Below, piece after piece: positions 28,853 through 37,253 of a stretch of DNA of 55,169 nt (position 1 is the stretch's first letter; each line of letters starts with the position of its first letter). The stretch spans positions 1 to 55,169 of the forward strand of contig NZ_JADQWB010000026.1 of the NCBI RefSeq assembly GCF_015704895.1, read 5' to 3'. The DNA is from Agrobacterium leguminum. Its GTDB lineage: Bacteria; Pseudomonadota; Alphaproteobacteria; Rhizobiales; Rhizobiaceae. The notes beneath the pieces were generated by a model. That model saw nothing but the letters and a program-made list of their open reading frames with translations. It did no database searches and was not told the origin of the DNA. Made by a program: the position numbers and the translations under genes.

Positions 28853-29256
28853 GACAGGGCTCCTGTTATCGTCGCGGCGCAAATGCCGGTGATCAGGAAG
28901 GTGGCGGTCGCGGCAATCGAGCGCCGGGAAAATCGCGCCAGCCCCATAATGCCATGGCCGGACGTGCAGCCGGAGCCCATGCGCGTGCCGAAACCCACCA
29001 GCAGGCCGGCAATGAGGATGAGCGGCCATGGTGAAACTATGGTGACGGCAGGCAGCCGGCCGAATGCGGCGGCATGGATATAAGGCCCGGCCAGCAAGCC
29101 GGCGACGAAGGCGAAATCGGCAGCACGCCGCTCCCTGCCGAGCATTTTTCCCATGATCCCGCTGATGCCGGCAATGCGGCCGTTGAAAAGAAACAGCAGA
29201 ATGCTGGCAAGACCGAGCAGCATGCCACCGAAAAGAGAGGGCCAGTAGGGGCTCAC
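28849..29256 (-). CDS. YeeE/YedE-family membrane protein, first half
   Basis: 135-aa membrane protein with four hydrophobic segments and the cysteine motif GFGTRMGSGCTSGHGIMG (about residues 88-105), matching the N-terminal repeat of YeeE. It overlaps bigR upstream and its partner downstream by 4 bp each, so the two halves are probably made in equal amounts. It likely forms a channel for a reduced or partly oxidised sulfur compound linked to the Blh dioxygenase. Paired DUF395 genes are known in BigR operons of Xylella and Agrobacterium. Confidence 0.85.
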   Translation of the reverse strand: MSPYWPSLFGGMLLGLASILLFLFNGRIAGISGIMGKMLGRERRAADFAFVAGLLAGPYIHAAAFGRLPAVTIVSPWPLILIAGLLVGFGTRMGSGCTSGHGIMGLARFSRRSIAATATFLITGICAATITGALS

Positions 29257-29609
29257 GGGGTCTCCTCCTCCGGCGCGCAGAATATGGTGTAAAGGGCCTC
29301 GATCAGTTGCGCCGCTTTCGCTTCGCTCAGTTGGTAGAAGATTTGCTTGGCGTCGCGCCGGGTTTCGACCACACCGGCTTCCCGCAGGACGCCCAGCTGC
29401 TGGGAAAGCGTCGGCTGGCGAATATCCAGCTTGACCTCCAGCTCACCAACGGAAAATTCCCCCTGCGCCAGCGTGCAGGCGAGCATCAGCCGCGCGGGAT
29501 GGGCAAGCGTTTTCAGAAGCAGCGCGACCTCAACAGCCCGCTCTTCCATGGCGGGGAGAGGGATTTCTGCAATATGCGGGGGCTTTTCCAGCGTGTTTTC
29601 CTTTACCAT
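29253..29609 (-). CDS. bigR: ArsR-family persulfide-sensing repressor BigR
   Basis: Winged-helix ArsR/SmtB-type repressor of 118 aa. The recognition helix is in DIRQPTLSQQLGVLREAG (about residues 62-79). Cys45 (LMLACTLAQ) and Cys111 (TIFCAPEE) are 66 residues apart, the same spacing as the Cys42/Cys108 pair I recall for BigR of Xylella, which responds to hydrogen sulfide or persulfide. The start at 29609 (MVKENTLEK) overlaps the end of blh by 7 bp. It is expected to bind the AT-rich palindrome at 30923-30949 and repress the whole operon, including itself. Confidence 0.92.
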   Translation of the reverse strand: MVKENTLEKPPHIAEIPLPAMEERAVEVALLLKTLAHPARLMLACTLAQGEFSVGELEVKLDIRQPTLSQQLGVLREAGVVETRRDAKQIFYQLSEAKAAQLIEALYTIFCAPEEETP

Positions 29610-30898
29610 ATGCTGCCCTCCAGCACGTCGAGCGGGAATTTCAGGTAACGCTTGCCATTCGCTTCCGGCTCCGGCAGGCGGCCGCCGCGAATATTGACCT
29701 GCAAGGCATGGAGAATGAGCTTCGGCATCGGCAATGTGCGATCCCGCGCTTCTCTGAGGCGGATGAAGCCCTCCTCCGTCATGCCGGCAAGATGCGGATT
29801 GCTGCGTTTCTGTTCGCCGACCGTGCTTTCCCATTTAGGCGCGCGGCCACCGGGTTGATAATCGTGGCCGGTGAAAAGCCGTGTTTCGTCGGGAAGGGCG
29901 AGAATGTCCTGGATCGACGCCCAGAGTTCCCTGGCGCTACCGCCGGGGAAATCGGCGCGCGCGGTGCCGGAATCGGGCATGAAAAGCGTATCGTGCACAA
30001 AGGCGGCATTACCTACCACATAGGTCACGGAGGCGAGCGTGTGGCCGGGCGAAAACAGCACGCGCGCTTCAAGGGAGCCGATATTGAACCTGTCGCCCGC
30101 CTCGAACAGTCGGTCCCATTGCGAGCCGTCGGTTTCGAGATCCGGCCAGTTGTATTTCTCCTGCCAGAGCTTTTGTACACCGGTGACTTTCGCGCCGATG
30201 GCCGTCTGCGCGCCGGTCTTCTGCTTCAGATAGTGGGCGGCGGAAAAATGGTCGGCATGCGGATGGGTATCGAGAATCCATTCCACCGACAGGCCTTGGC
30301 TCTCCACATAGTCCAGAATGGCGTCGGCATTCATCGTTCCGGTTGCGCCGGATTTCTCATCGAAATCATAGACCGGGTCGATAATGGCGCAGCGCCCGGT
30401 CGAGGGATCGGACACGACATATTGCACGCTCCATGTGCGTGGATCGAAGAATGCCTTGACGTGCGGAACCGTCGCTGCGCGCCGTTCCAGCCAGCGGGCG
30501 GCGCCGGAAAGGTCAAAGCCATGCGCCTTGCCGAAAGCCTCAATATCGTCCCTTTCGATGCGCCCATCCAGCGCTTCCCCGAGAACATGAAGCGTGAGCG
30601 CGCGGGTGCCGCCCTTGCAATGGGCAAAAACGGGGCCTTCCGCTTCCGCCATTTTCTGCTGGAAGGCGCGGATATCGGCTTCGGTAATGGTAGGACCGCT
30701 GACCGGGATGAAACCATAATCCATGCCCGCCGCGCTGGCGGCGCTTTTTTCCTGCGCATTGCCCGGCTGACCGGGCTCTTCACCATCAGGCCGGGCGTTG
30801 ATGATGCTTTTATAACCCTGGGCGGAGAGCGATGGGAAATCGGCGATCATCGGCTGGCCCGCAACTGTCAGACGCTCGTTGATCTTCACGGCATTCAT
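29603..30898 (-). CDS. blh: Bifunctional DUF442 / persulfide dioxygenase Blh
   Basis: 431-aa fusion. Residues ~1-135 are a DUF442 phosphatase-like/rhodanese-associated domain with the P-loop HCKGGTRA (Cys94, Arg99). Residues ~145-431 are a metallo-beta-lactamase-fold sulfur dioxygenase of the ETHE1 type: DTHPHADH (His212, His214, Asp216, His217), FSPGHT (His286), FMPDSG (Asp309) and FTGHDY (His345). It oxidises glutathione persulfide made from H2S, limiting sulfide toxicity. The start at 30898 is preferred over 30904 because AGGAG abuts the latter ATG directly but lies 6 nt from the former. First gene of the BigR operon. Confidence 0.93.
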   Translation of the reverse strand: MNAVKINERLTVAGQPMIADFPSLSAQGYKSIINARPDGEEPGQPGNAQEKSAASAAGMDYGFIPVSGPTITEADIRAFQQKMAEAEGPVFAHCKGGTRALTLHVLGEALDGRIERDDIEAFGKAHGFDLSGAARWLERRAATVPHVKAFFDPRTWSVQYVVSDPSTGRCAIIDPVYDFDEKSGATGTMNADAILDYVESQGLSVEWILDTHPHADHFSAAHYLKQKTGAQTAIGAKVTGVQKLWQEKYNWPDLETDGSQWDRLFEAGDRFNIGSLEARVLFSPGHTLASVTYVVGNAAFVHDTLFMPDSGTARADFPGGSARELWASIQDILALPDETRLFTGHDYQPGGRAPKWESTVGEQKRSNPHLAGMTEEGFIRLREARDRTLPMPKLILHALQVNIRGGRLPEPEANGKRYLKFPLDVLEGSIW

Positions 30899-30922
30899 CG
30901 GCATCTCCTATTGTAATAATTT

Positions 30923-30949
30923 AATATATATTATCATATAATGTATATT
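30923..30949. promoter_or_regulatory. BigR-type AT-rich palindromic operator
   Basis: AATATATATTAT (30923-30934) and ATAATGTATATT (30938-30949) form a dyad with a single mismatch around a CAT centre. It covers the -10 region of the blh promoter 25 bp upstream of the gene, as reported for the BigR box. Binding by the downstream-encoded BigR is the expected regulation. Confidence 0.8.
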
Positions 30950-30961
30950 GTATGTTTGCAA
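30933..30961 (-). promoter_or_regulatory. Promoter of the blh-bigR-yeeE operon
   Basis: On the minus strand TTGCAA (30956-30961) and TATGAT (plus coordinates 30933-30938) are separated by exactly 17 bp. The -10 box lies within the operator dyad, so repressor binding would exclude RNA polymerase. Confidence 0.65.
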
Positions 30962-31090
30962 GGGCGCGAACTGCCCTCGTTTCCGAATGTCTCCTGCTGC
31001 ATTTTCAGGAAAGGTTCGGAAGGAAATCCTAGAGGCGGGATTTCTTCGTTTTGTGACGGGTGGGCGGAGATTGCCTGTATTTGACATGCA

Positions 31091-31130
31091 AAAACATGCC
31101 TTGCGCCCGAAATATTGGGGCACAAGGCAT
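31091..31130 (-). terminator. Intrinsic terminator after the 31164-33308 operon
   Basis: ATGCCTTGCGCCC (31096-31108) pairs with GGGGCACAAGGCAT (31117-31130) with one weak position. On the minus strand the stem is followed by a five-T run (plus-strand AAAAA just left of the stem). It lies 33 bp beyond the stop of the 31164-31649 gene. A TTTT on the plus side could also serve the other strand. Confidence 0.65.
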
Positions 31131-31163
31131 TTTCGCGAAAAGCGGTTCGAATTCAGGCTCGCT

Positions 31164-31649
31164 TCAGACCGCGAGCCTGCGGCGCGTCGCCTTCCAGCCA
31201 AGACAGATGGCCGCAACAAGCAGAACCGTCTGGGCGACCACGAAGGGCGGTTCGTTGCCGTTCGGCGCCAGGTTGTTGAGTGTTTCGACCTTGAGAAAAG
31301 CCTGAACGATCAACACGAACATATTGAGATAAAGGCTGATCGTGGCGGTGATCGTATAAATGATGCGCGCCCTGCCATTCAGACCGTATCCATAAAGTGC
31401 AACCAGTGCGATCGCCAGAACGAGGGTCGAGATTATGCCGACGCCGAGTGCCGGTGTGAAATTTCCGATTGGAAACAGGAAGCCGGTAAGCGTGGTGGCG
31501 AGCGTGGTGACGAGGAAAATCGCCATCATGCGGGGCATCCACCGCCCTGCCGCATAAGCGGGCAGGGCGATCAGTCCGGTGGCAATGCCGATGAAGCTTA
31601 AGCCCACATGCAATGCCGTGAATTGGGGAATGGTCAGTCCGAGGATCAT
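31164..31649 (-). CDS. Small integral membrane protein of unknown function
   Basis: 161 aa with about five hydrophobic segments: near the N-terminus (QFTALHVGLSFIGIATGLIA), then ~40-60, ~70-92, ~98-120 and ~138-155. A basic C-terminus (WKATRRRLAV) suggests a cytoplasmic tail. No catalytic motif is visible and I do not recognise the family. It is the third gene of an operon with an alpha/beta hydrolase and a short-chain dehydrogenase (13-bp gap), so it may act on or export a product of those enzymes. The start at 31649 was chosen over an upstream ATG at 31706 that overlaps the dehydrogenase gene. Confidence 0.75.
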   Translation of the reverse strand: MILGLTIPQFTALHVGLSFIGIATGLIALPAYAAGRWMPRMMAIFLVTTLATTLTGFLFPIGNFTPALGVGIISTLVLAIALVALYGYGLNGRARIIYTITATISLYLNMFVLIVQAFLKVETLNNLAPNGNEPPFVVAQTVLLVAAICLGWKATRRRLAV

Positions 31650-31662
31650 GATACGTCTCCCT

Positions 31663-32454
31663 CTATTCGGTTTTGGCTGCACGATACCGGCTGGCGGCAA
31701 GTGCATGCGACAGATTGGGCCTTAACGCCGCGCGCGCTGCAAGGAAATTTTCGAGATCGGCCGTATCCGGCAGGGAAGGAATGGTCAGTGCTTCGCCGAG
31801 GTCGAGGCCGGCAAGGGCCGCATCCACCATCTCGTAAACATCCATGACCATGGCGGCCGGAATGGCGTCGAGCCGTTCCTCTTCCCAGATCGCCGTGCGG
31901 GTGATGCCGGGCAGGACGGCCTGAACCCGCACGCCGGAAGGCGAAAGCTGCGCCTGCAGCGCCTCGGTGAAGGCAAGCACGAAGGCCTTGGTGGCCGGGT
32001 AGACAGCGGTGAACGCCGCCGGCATCAGCGCCGTGACCGAAGTGATGTTGATGATCGTACCCTTGCCATCGGCGGCAAGGCGCGGTGCGATGGCCGCCGC
32101 AAGCCGGGTGACGGCAAGAATGTTGAGGTTGATCATCGTCGTCACATAGGCCGGGTCCAGCGTGGTGATCACGCCCTCGCCGGCAATGCCGGCATTGTTG
32201 ACGAGGCCGGTAATCCGCCGGTCGTCACGCAGTCGTGCCTCTACCTTTTCGAGGTCTTCCGCCCTGGAAAGATCGGCGGAGAGAACCTCGACCGCGATGT
32301 GATGATCCTTTTCCAGCTGTGCGGCGAGCGCCTTCAGCTTTTCGGCACGCCGCGCCACGAGAATGAGATCATGGCCGCGTTTTGCCAGACGTTCGGCATA
32401 GACCGCGCCGATGCCATCCGATGCGCCGGTGATGAGAAATGTATTCTGTGTCAT
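31663..32454 (-). CDS. Short-chain dehydrogenase/reductase
   Basis: Classical SDR of 263 aa. The cofactor loop is TGASDGIG (residues 9-16) with an arginine pair further on (VARRAEKL) that favours NADP(H). NNAG is in LVNNAGIAGEG, the catalytic serine in INITSVTALMP, and the Tyr-Lys pair in AVYPATKAFVL. The substrate is unknown. Co-transcribed with an alpha/beta hydrolase upstream (26-bp gap) and a membrane protein downstream; a divergent GlxA-type regulator probably controls all three. Confidence 0.88.
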   Translation of the reverse strand: MTQNTFLITGASDGIGAVYAERLAKRGHDLILVARRAEKLKALAAQLEKDHHIAVEVLSADLSRAEDLEKVEARLRDDRRITGLVNNAGIAGEGVITTLDPAYVTTMINLNILAVTRLAAAIAPRLAADGKGTIINITSVTALMPAAFTAVYPATKAFVLAFTEALQAQLSPSGVRVQAVLPGITRTAIWEEERLDAIPAAMVMDVYEMVDAALAGLDLGEALTIPSLPDTADLENFLAARAALRPNLSHALAASRYRAAKTE

Positions 32455-32480
32455 GTCCGTGTCTCCTTTGTGCGGCGGTT

Positions 32481-33308
32481 TCAGGCGTTGATGAAGGCGA
32501 GAAGGTCGGTGTTGAAGCGGTCCTGATGGGTCTGCGTCAGGCCATGGTCGGCGCCCTCGTAGATTTTGAGGACCGCATGTTTGACGATTTTGACCGTGGA
32601 AAGCGCGGAAGCGCCGACCGGCACGATCTGGTCGTCATCGCCGTGCAGAACCAGCGTCGGTTTGTCGAAGGCCTTCAAATCCTGATGGAAGTCGCTTTCC
32701 GAAAAGGCGCGAATGCTGTCGAGCTGACCTTTCAGGCCGCCCATCATGCCCTGCCGCCAGAATTCGTCGCGGATGCCTTCGGATATCACGGCACCTTCGC
32801 GGTTGTAGCCGTAGAAGGGAATGGTCAGGTCTTTGAAGAACTGGCTGCGATTGTCATAGGTGCCCTTGCGAATGCCGTCGAAAACATCGATCGGCAGGCC
32901 GATGGCATTGCTTTCCGTCTTCAGCATCAGCGGCGGCACCGCGCCGATGAGGGCGATTTTCGCGACGCGGGCCGTGCCGTGGCGGCCGATATAGCGGGTG
33001 ACCTCGCCGCCGCCGGTGGAATGGCCGACCAGAATGATGTCGTGAAGATCGAGCTGTTCGATCAGCTCGGCCAGATCGTCGGCATATTGATCCATGGTAT
33101 TGTTATGCCAGACCTGATCGGAGCGGCCGTGGCTGCGGCGGTCATGGGCGATGGTGCGGAAACCGTGATTGGCGAAGAACACCATCTGCGCATCCCATGT
33201 ATCGGCGCTGAGCGGCCAGCCATGGGAAAAGATGATGGGCTGTCCGTCTTTCGGGCCCCAGTCCTTGTAGAAAATATGCGTTCCGTCTCTGGTGGTGATC
33301 GTTGTCAT
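32481..33308 (-). CDS. Alpha/beta hydrolase, non-heme chloroperoxidase/esterase-like
   Basis: 275 aa, full alpha/beta-hydrolase fold. The oxyanion region is [10 protein letters not shown], the nucleophile elbow GHSTGGGE (Ser97), the acid in [11 protein letters not shown] and the histidine in EGADHGL (about residue 255). The W-P-L after the oxyanion His-Gly and the D-R-R-S-H-G-R-S segment are typical of bacterial perhydrolase/chloroperoxidase-type esterases, which act on small esters or form peracids. The start at 33308 (MTTITTRDG) is preferred; 44 upstream in-frame codons overlap the divergent promoter. First gene of its operon. Confidence 0.88.
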   Translation of the reverse strand: MTTITTRDGTHIFYKDWGPKDGQPIIFSHGWPLSADTWDAQMVFFANHGFRTIAHDRRSHGRSDQVWHNNTMDQYADDLAELIEQLDLHDIILVGHSTGGGEVTRYIGRHGTARVAKIALIGAVPPLMLKTESNAIGLPIDVFDGIRKGTYDNRSQFFKDLTIPFYGYNREGAVISEGIRDEFWRQGMMGGLKGQLDSIRAFSESDFHQDLKAFDKPTLVLHGDDDQIVPVGASALSTVKIVKHAVLKIYEGADHGLTQTHQDRFNTDLLAFINA

Positions 33309-33438
33309 GGCTCTCTCTCCTGTTGCAGGGAGCTTGCTTGCGTCCCGTGGGAATAGAGATACTCTGGAGGCCGCCGGGGTTGGATTGGCGCTTCTGACAG
33401 AAAACGAGCCGAAACTGACAAAACGGGGTGTGGGGCGC

Positions 33439-34425
33439 ATGGCAGGTGTAACGGGAAGCGCGATTGAAGTCGGTCTGGTTCTCTATCGGGACTGTCAGGT
33501 CGCCATGGTGCATGGCATCACCGATCTTTTTGCCATCGCGTCGGTATTTTCACAGGATCGCGGCGGACCGAAATTGCGGGTCAGCCACTGGAGCATGGGC
33601 GAGGGCGGTGAATTTTCCCGCTGCCATGACACCGAGCCCAACAGGCCGGGACATCCCGACATTTTCGTCGTACCCGGCCGGTTGACCGGGCCTGCTGAAA
33701 TCGACGAGGCGGAGCCCTACGCCCGCTGGCTGCTGGATCGGCATGCACAGGGCGCGACGCTGGCCGCCAGTTGCGGCGGTTCCTTCATCATCGCCGCAAC
33801 GGGTCTTTTGTCCGGCCGCCCGGCCACCACCCACTGGCTGTTTGCCGAGCGGTTCCGTGACCGCTTTCCCGATATCCGGCTGGAGATCGACAAGATCGTC
33901 ATCGAGGATGGCGATATCATCACGGCTGGCGGGCTGATGGCGTGGACCGATCTTGGCCTGCGCATCGTCGACCGGCTGCTCGGACCTTCGGTGATGATCG
34001 AGACCGGAAAGTTCCTGCTGATCGACCCTTCGGGGCGTGAACAGCGCCATTATAGCAGTTTCGCCCCGAGGCTGACGCATGGCGATGAGCCGATCCTGAA
34101 GGTGCAGCACTGGCTGCAGGCCCGCGCCGGGCGGGCGACGAGCGTTACCGACATGGCCGGCCATGCCGGGCTGGAGGAGCGGACCTTCCTGCGCCGCTTC
34201 AAGGCGGCGACCGGCATGAAGCCCATCGAATATGTCCAGCATCTGCGGGTCGGCAAGGCGCGCGAATTGCTGGAATTCACCCGCCGTTCGGTCGATCAGA
34301 TCGCCTGGTCGGTGGGTTATGAGGATTCAGCCGCCTTTCGCCGGGTGTTTCACCGCATTCTCGGCCTCTCACCGGGTGAATATAGAAGCCGCTTTTCCAG
34401 CAGTTCGGCCATGGCTGCGGCGTGA
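33439..34425 (+). CDS. GlxA-family transcriptional regulator (DJ-1/PfpI plus AraC HTH)
   Basis: 328 aa in two domains: an N-terminal DJ-1/PfpI-like domain (~8-190) with the elbow [15 protein letters not shown], and a C-terminal AraC-type double helix-turn-helix (~215-320) containing [20 protein letters not shown] and [20 protein letters not shown]. GlxA-type proteins often activate neighbouring catabolic or stress genes. It is divergent from the hydrolase/SDR/membrane-protein operon with 130 bp between starts. The start at 33439 gives an N-terminus matching the domain edge; the longer frame overlaps the hydrolase start and is rejected. The inducer is unknown. Confidence 0.88.
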   Translation: MAGVTGSAIEVGLVLYRDCQVAMVHGITDLFAIASVFSQDRGGPKLRVSHWSMGEGGEFSRCHDTEPNRPGHPDIFVVPGRLTGPAEIDEAEPYARWLLDRHAQGATLAASCGGSFIIAATGLLSGRPATTHWLFAERFRDRFPDIRLEIDKIVIEDGDIITAGGLMAWTDLGLRIVDRLLGPSVMIETGKFLLIDPSGREQRHYSSFAPRLTHGDEPILKVQHWLQARAGRATSVTDMAGHAGLEERTFLRRFKAATGMKPIEYVQHLRVGKARELLEFTRRSVDQIAWSVGYEDSAAFRRVFHRILGLSPGEYRSRFSSSSAMAAA

Positions 34426-34520
34426 GGGCGGCCAATCGGCCGGGGGGGCAGAGGCCCGGCCCTTGCAATGTGGCGGGTGTTTGCTAACATGCCAGACAAG
34501 TTTAAAACAGGTGGGCCGGA

Positions 34521-35252
34521 ATGGACGTTGAGAGCAGCACGAAGCAGGGGGTATCGCTCGCGGCGAAAATCAGTTCGGCATTGCGGCGGGATCTGTCGGA
34601 GGGTGTGTTCCGCCCCGGCGACCGTCTTCCGAGCGAAAGCGAACTGACGCGTGAATATTCCGTCAGCCGAACGGTGGTGCGCGAGGCCATCGCCATTCTG
34701 CGCGCCGATGGCCTCGTTGAAGCCCGCAAGGGTGCGGGCGTTTTTGCCGTCGAAGTAAAACCGGCCAAGGAGCTGCCCTTTAACGATCTGGCCGTGGGGC
34801 GAATTTCCTCGGTGATCGAATTGCTGGAATTGCGCACCGTTTTCGAGGTCGAATCCGCCGGGCTTGCGGCATCGCGCCGTTCCGCCGTGCAGGTGGAGGC
34901 GATTGTGGACGCGCACCGGCGCGTCGGTGATTGTCTCGCCGCCGGCCTGCCGACGCGGGACGCCGATTTCGAGTTCCATCTGGCCATTGCACAGGCGACG
35001 CAGAACAGGCGTTTCCCGGAATTCCTTCAGCTCATTCGCTCCGGCATCATTCCCCGCGGCGAATTGCAGGGTGCGGCACCCGGGTCGCGTCCCAAGGACT
35101 ACAACCTGCATCTCCAGGAGGAGCATGCGAAGATCGTCGACGCCATCATCGAAGGCGATGCCGATGGCGCCCGCCAATATATGGCGGCACATCTGCGCGG
35201 CAGTCTTGAGCGCTACAAGGTGCTTCTGCGCTCCCGCACCGCGGTGGAGTGA
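34521..35252 (+). CDS. FadR-subfamily GntR transcriptional regulator
   Basis: 243 aa. The N-terminal winged helix (~12-80) has PGDRLPSESELTREYSVSRT and VVREAIAILRADGLVEARKG; the C-terminal all-helical FadR-C (FCD) domain (~100-235) has likely metal or ligand residues in FEFHLAIAQAT and HLQEEHAKIVDAI. Members of this subfamily usually sense sugar acids or other carboxylates and repress nearby catabolic genes. The candidates here are the ABC transporter at 36231 and the enolase/esterase/SBP operon at 41723-43589. That link is inference. Convergent with the LysE-type gene. Confidence 0.88.
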   Translation: MDVESSTKQGVSLAAKISSALRRDLSEGVFRPGDRLPSESELTREYSVSRTVVREAIAILRADGLVEARKGAGVFAVEVKPAKELPFNDLAVGRISSVIELLELRTVFEVESAGLAASRRSAVQVEAIVDAHRRVGDCLAAGLPTRDADFEFHLAIAQATQNRRFPEFLQLIRSGIIPRGELQGAAPGSRPKDYNLHLQEEHAKIVDAIIEGDADGARQYMAAHLRGSLERYKVLLRSRTAVE

Positions 35253-35260
35253 TCCGGAAA

Positions 35261-35274
35261 TGGCCTATAGGCCA
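35261..35274. terminator. Short perfect palindrome between convergent stop codons
   Basis: TGGCCTATAGGCCA is self-complementary over 14 bp within the 27-bp gap between the FadR-type and LysE-type genes. It has no loop spacer or T tract, so termination is only a possibility; it might also be a protein-binding site. Confidence 0.3.
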
Positions 35275-35279
35275 ATGGT

Positions 35280-35915
35280 TTACGCAGTTGCCCGCCGATA
35301 GAAGGCCAGCGAGGCGGCGAGCGTCAGAAGCGCGCCGCCGCAAATCCGGTCGAGCCACAGGGCTCCGGATTTCCGCAACAGCCGGACGGCCTGCGAGCCG
35401 AGCAGGGCATATCCGAACATCACGATGAAATCGATGCCGGCGAAGATCAGCGCAAGCGCCGCATATTGCTGGAGCTGCGGTGCGGCGGGATCGATGAATT
35501 GCGGCAGGAAAGCCGAAAAGAACAGATATCCCTTGGGGTTGGTCACCGCCACGAGAAAGCTCTTGAGGAAAATCGAGCGGGCGGAGGCGGCACCGCTGGC
35601 TTCTGCCGGTTGAAGGGCGCCATCGAGCGTGCCTCTGGAGCGCAAAAGCATGAGGCCGAGGAAGGCAAGATAACAGACGCCCACCCATTTGACGACGCCG
35701 AACCAGAATTCGGAGGCCGCGAGCAGGGCGCCCAATCCCAGTGCAACCGCGCCGATCAGGACGAAATCCGAGAGAACAGCGCCGGCCATGCCGATCATGG
35801 CGCGGCGTATTCCGAATCTCGAGCCATTGGCAAGCGCCAGCAAAACGGTGGGGCCGGGTGTCGCAATGCCAATAAAGGCGACGACGGCAAATGCCAGAAG
35901 CGTCATCTCAGCCAT
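35280..35915 (-). CDS. LysE/RhtB-family amino acid or metabolite exporter
   Basis: 211 aa with six predicted hydrophobic segments and the family N-terminal motif ATPGPTVLLALANGS (about residues 18-32). Members export lysine, homoserine/threonine, leucine or other small molecules across the inner membrane. Further family-like stretches are FLKSFLVAVTNPKGYLFFSA and CYLAFLGLMLLRSR. It is monocistronic, with a ribosome site (GAGGA) before the ATG. The substrate cannot be deduced from sequence. Confidence 0.88.
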   Translation of the reverse strand: MAEMTLLAFAVVAFIGIATPGPTVLLALANGSRFGIRRAMIGMAGAVLSDFVLIGAVALGLGALLAASEFWFGVVKWVGVCYLAFLGLMLLRSRGTLDGALQPAEASGAASARSIFLKSFLVAVTNPKGYLFFSAFLPQFIDPAAPQLQQYAALALIFAGIDFIVMFGYALLGSQAVRLLRKSGALWLDRICGGALLTLAASLAFYRRATA

Positions 35916-36230
35916 ATTTTCCTCACCCTGAAGGCACGGACGTCATCGGCATCATAGCCGGGGGACAGGTATCCGCGCATTCTGCAAGACGGAGAATACA
36001 GGCTTTTGCGGTTGCGGCAACGCAGGCACCTTTCCCCAAAACAAAAACGAAAGCGGGGTGAGCCCGGTCTGAAATTTCCACCCCGGACACATATTTCGGA
36101 ACCCCGGCCAATGCGGATTTCGCTGGCATGCGCTTGACAGCTTCCAACACCTGTGACAACTTGCAGATAGTTGTCAGACAGGATTGCGCCTTGGTCACTT
36201 GCGCGGTCGATCTCTGGCAAGGGAGGAATC
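35916..36230. other. Divergent control region between LysE-type gene and ABC operon
   Basis: 315 bp without a convincing gene. It contains TTGACA at 36134-36139 and an 8-bp inverted repeat just downstream (annotated separately). The ribosome site GGGAGG lies just before the permease ATG. Nothing else stands out. Confidence 0.5.
36154..36176. promoter_or_regulatory. Inverted repeat upstream of the ABC transporter operon
   Basis: TGACAACT (36154-36161) and AGTTGTCA (36169-36176) are exact inverted copies 7 nt apart. They lie 15 bp downstream of TTGACA (36134-36139) and 55 bp before the first permease start, a good position for a repressor site. The nearby FadR-type protein is a candidate binder. 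Confidence 0.5.
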
Positions 36231-37253
36231 ATGTCAAAAAGACGCCTTTCGCTGTATGGCCTGTCCGGCCAGATCGGAAGTATTGCGGTTACGCTGCTTG
36301 GATTGCTGCTGCTGACCTTTTTTATCGGCCGCCTGATGCCCGCCGATCCCGTGCGCGCGATTGTGGGCGAGGATGCGACGCGCGAAACCTATGAACAGGT
36401 CTATCACGCGCTCGGTTTCGACCGTCCGCTGTGGCAACAGTTCTTCTATTATCTGGGAGATGTGTTCACCGGCGACTTCGGAACCTCGATCCGCACCGGG
36501 CGTCCGGTCATCGAGGATATCATCAGGGTCATGCCGGCGACGATGGAGCTGGCGACCTTCGCGATCCTGATCGGTGCCGGCCTCGGCATTCCCATGGGCG
36601 TTTATGCCGCCGTTAACAAGGATCGCTGGCAGGATCATCTGGTGCGGGTGCTCAGCCTGTTCGGCCATTCCATGCCGATCTTCTGGACCGGCATGATCGC
36701 GCTGATCGTTTTTTACGCCCATCTCGGCCTTGTCGGCGGCGGCGGACGCATGGATCAGTTCTATATCGGTCTGGTCGAGGAGCGGACGGGCTTTCTGTTG
36801 ATTGACAGTCTGCTTGCGGGTGACATGGAGGTCTTCTGGTCGGCCATCAACCACCTCATCCTTCCCGCCGCTTTGCTCGGTTATTCCTCCTCGGCCTATA
36901 TCACCCGCATGACGCGCAGCTTCATGCTGGACCAGCTGGGCCAGGAATATGTGACGACCGCCCGCGTTAAAGGCCTGTCGCAGCGACAGACGGTGTGGCT
37001 GCATGCCTTCGGCAATATCCGCGTGCAGCTCGTCACCATCATTGCGCTTGCTTACGGCTCGCTGCTGGAAGGGGCGGTTCTAATCGAGACAGTCTTCGCC
37101 TGGCCGGGTTTCGGGCAATATCTCACCAGCAATCTTATCATCGGCGACATGAATGCGGTGATGACCTGCGTGCTCATCGTCGGCGTCATCTTCATCGGGC
37201 TCAATCTCCTGTCCGACATTCTCTACCGCTTTTTCGATCCGAGGACCCGCTGA
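36231..37253 (+). CDS. Dipeptide/oligopeptide-type ABC permease (DppB/OppB family)
   Basis: 340-aa inner-membrane permease with six hydrophobic segments. The segment TLLGLLLLTFFIGRLMPADP near the N-terminus is a DppB hallmark. The ATPase-coupling EAA loop reads GQEYVTTARVKGLSQRQTV (about residues 235-255), followed by FAWPGFGQYL. The start at 36231 has GGGAGG 5-10 nt upstream. It begins a four-gene operon (permease, permease, ATPase, ATPase) without its own solute-binding protein; the SBP is probably the convergent gene at 40125-41723. Substrate unknown: peptides, opines, or glycosides/sugar acids are all carried by this family. Confidence 0.92.
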   Translation: MSKRRLSLYGLSGQIGSIAVTLLGLLLLTFFIGRLMPADPVRAIVGEDATRETYEQVYHALGFDRPLWQQFFYYLGDVFTGDFGTSIRTGRPVIEDIIRVMPATMELATFAILIGAGLGIPMGVYAAVNKDRWQDHLVRVLSLFGHSMPIFWTGMIALIVFYAHLGLVGGGGRMDQFYIGLVEERTGFLLIDSLLAGDMEVFWSAINHLILPAALLGYSSSAYITRMTRSFMLDQLGQEYVTTARVKGLSQRQTVWLHAFGNIRVQLVTIIALAYGSLLEGAVLIETVFAWPGFGQYLTSNLIIGDMNAVMTCVLIVGVIFIGLNLLSDILYRFFDPRTR

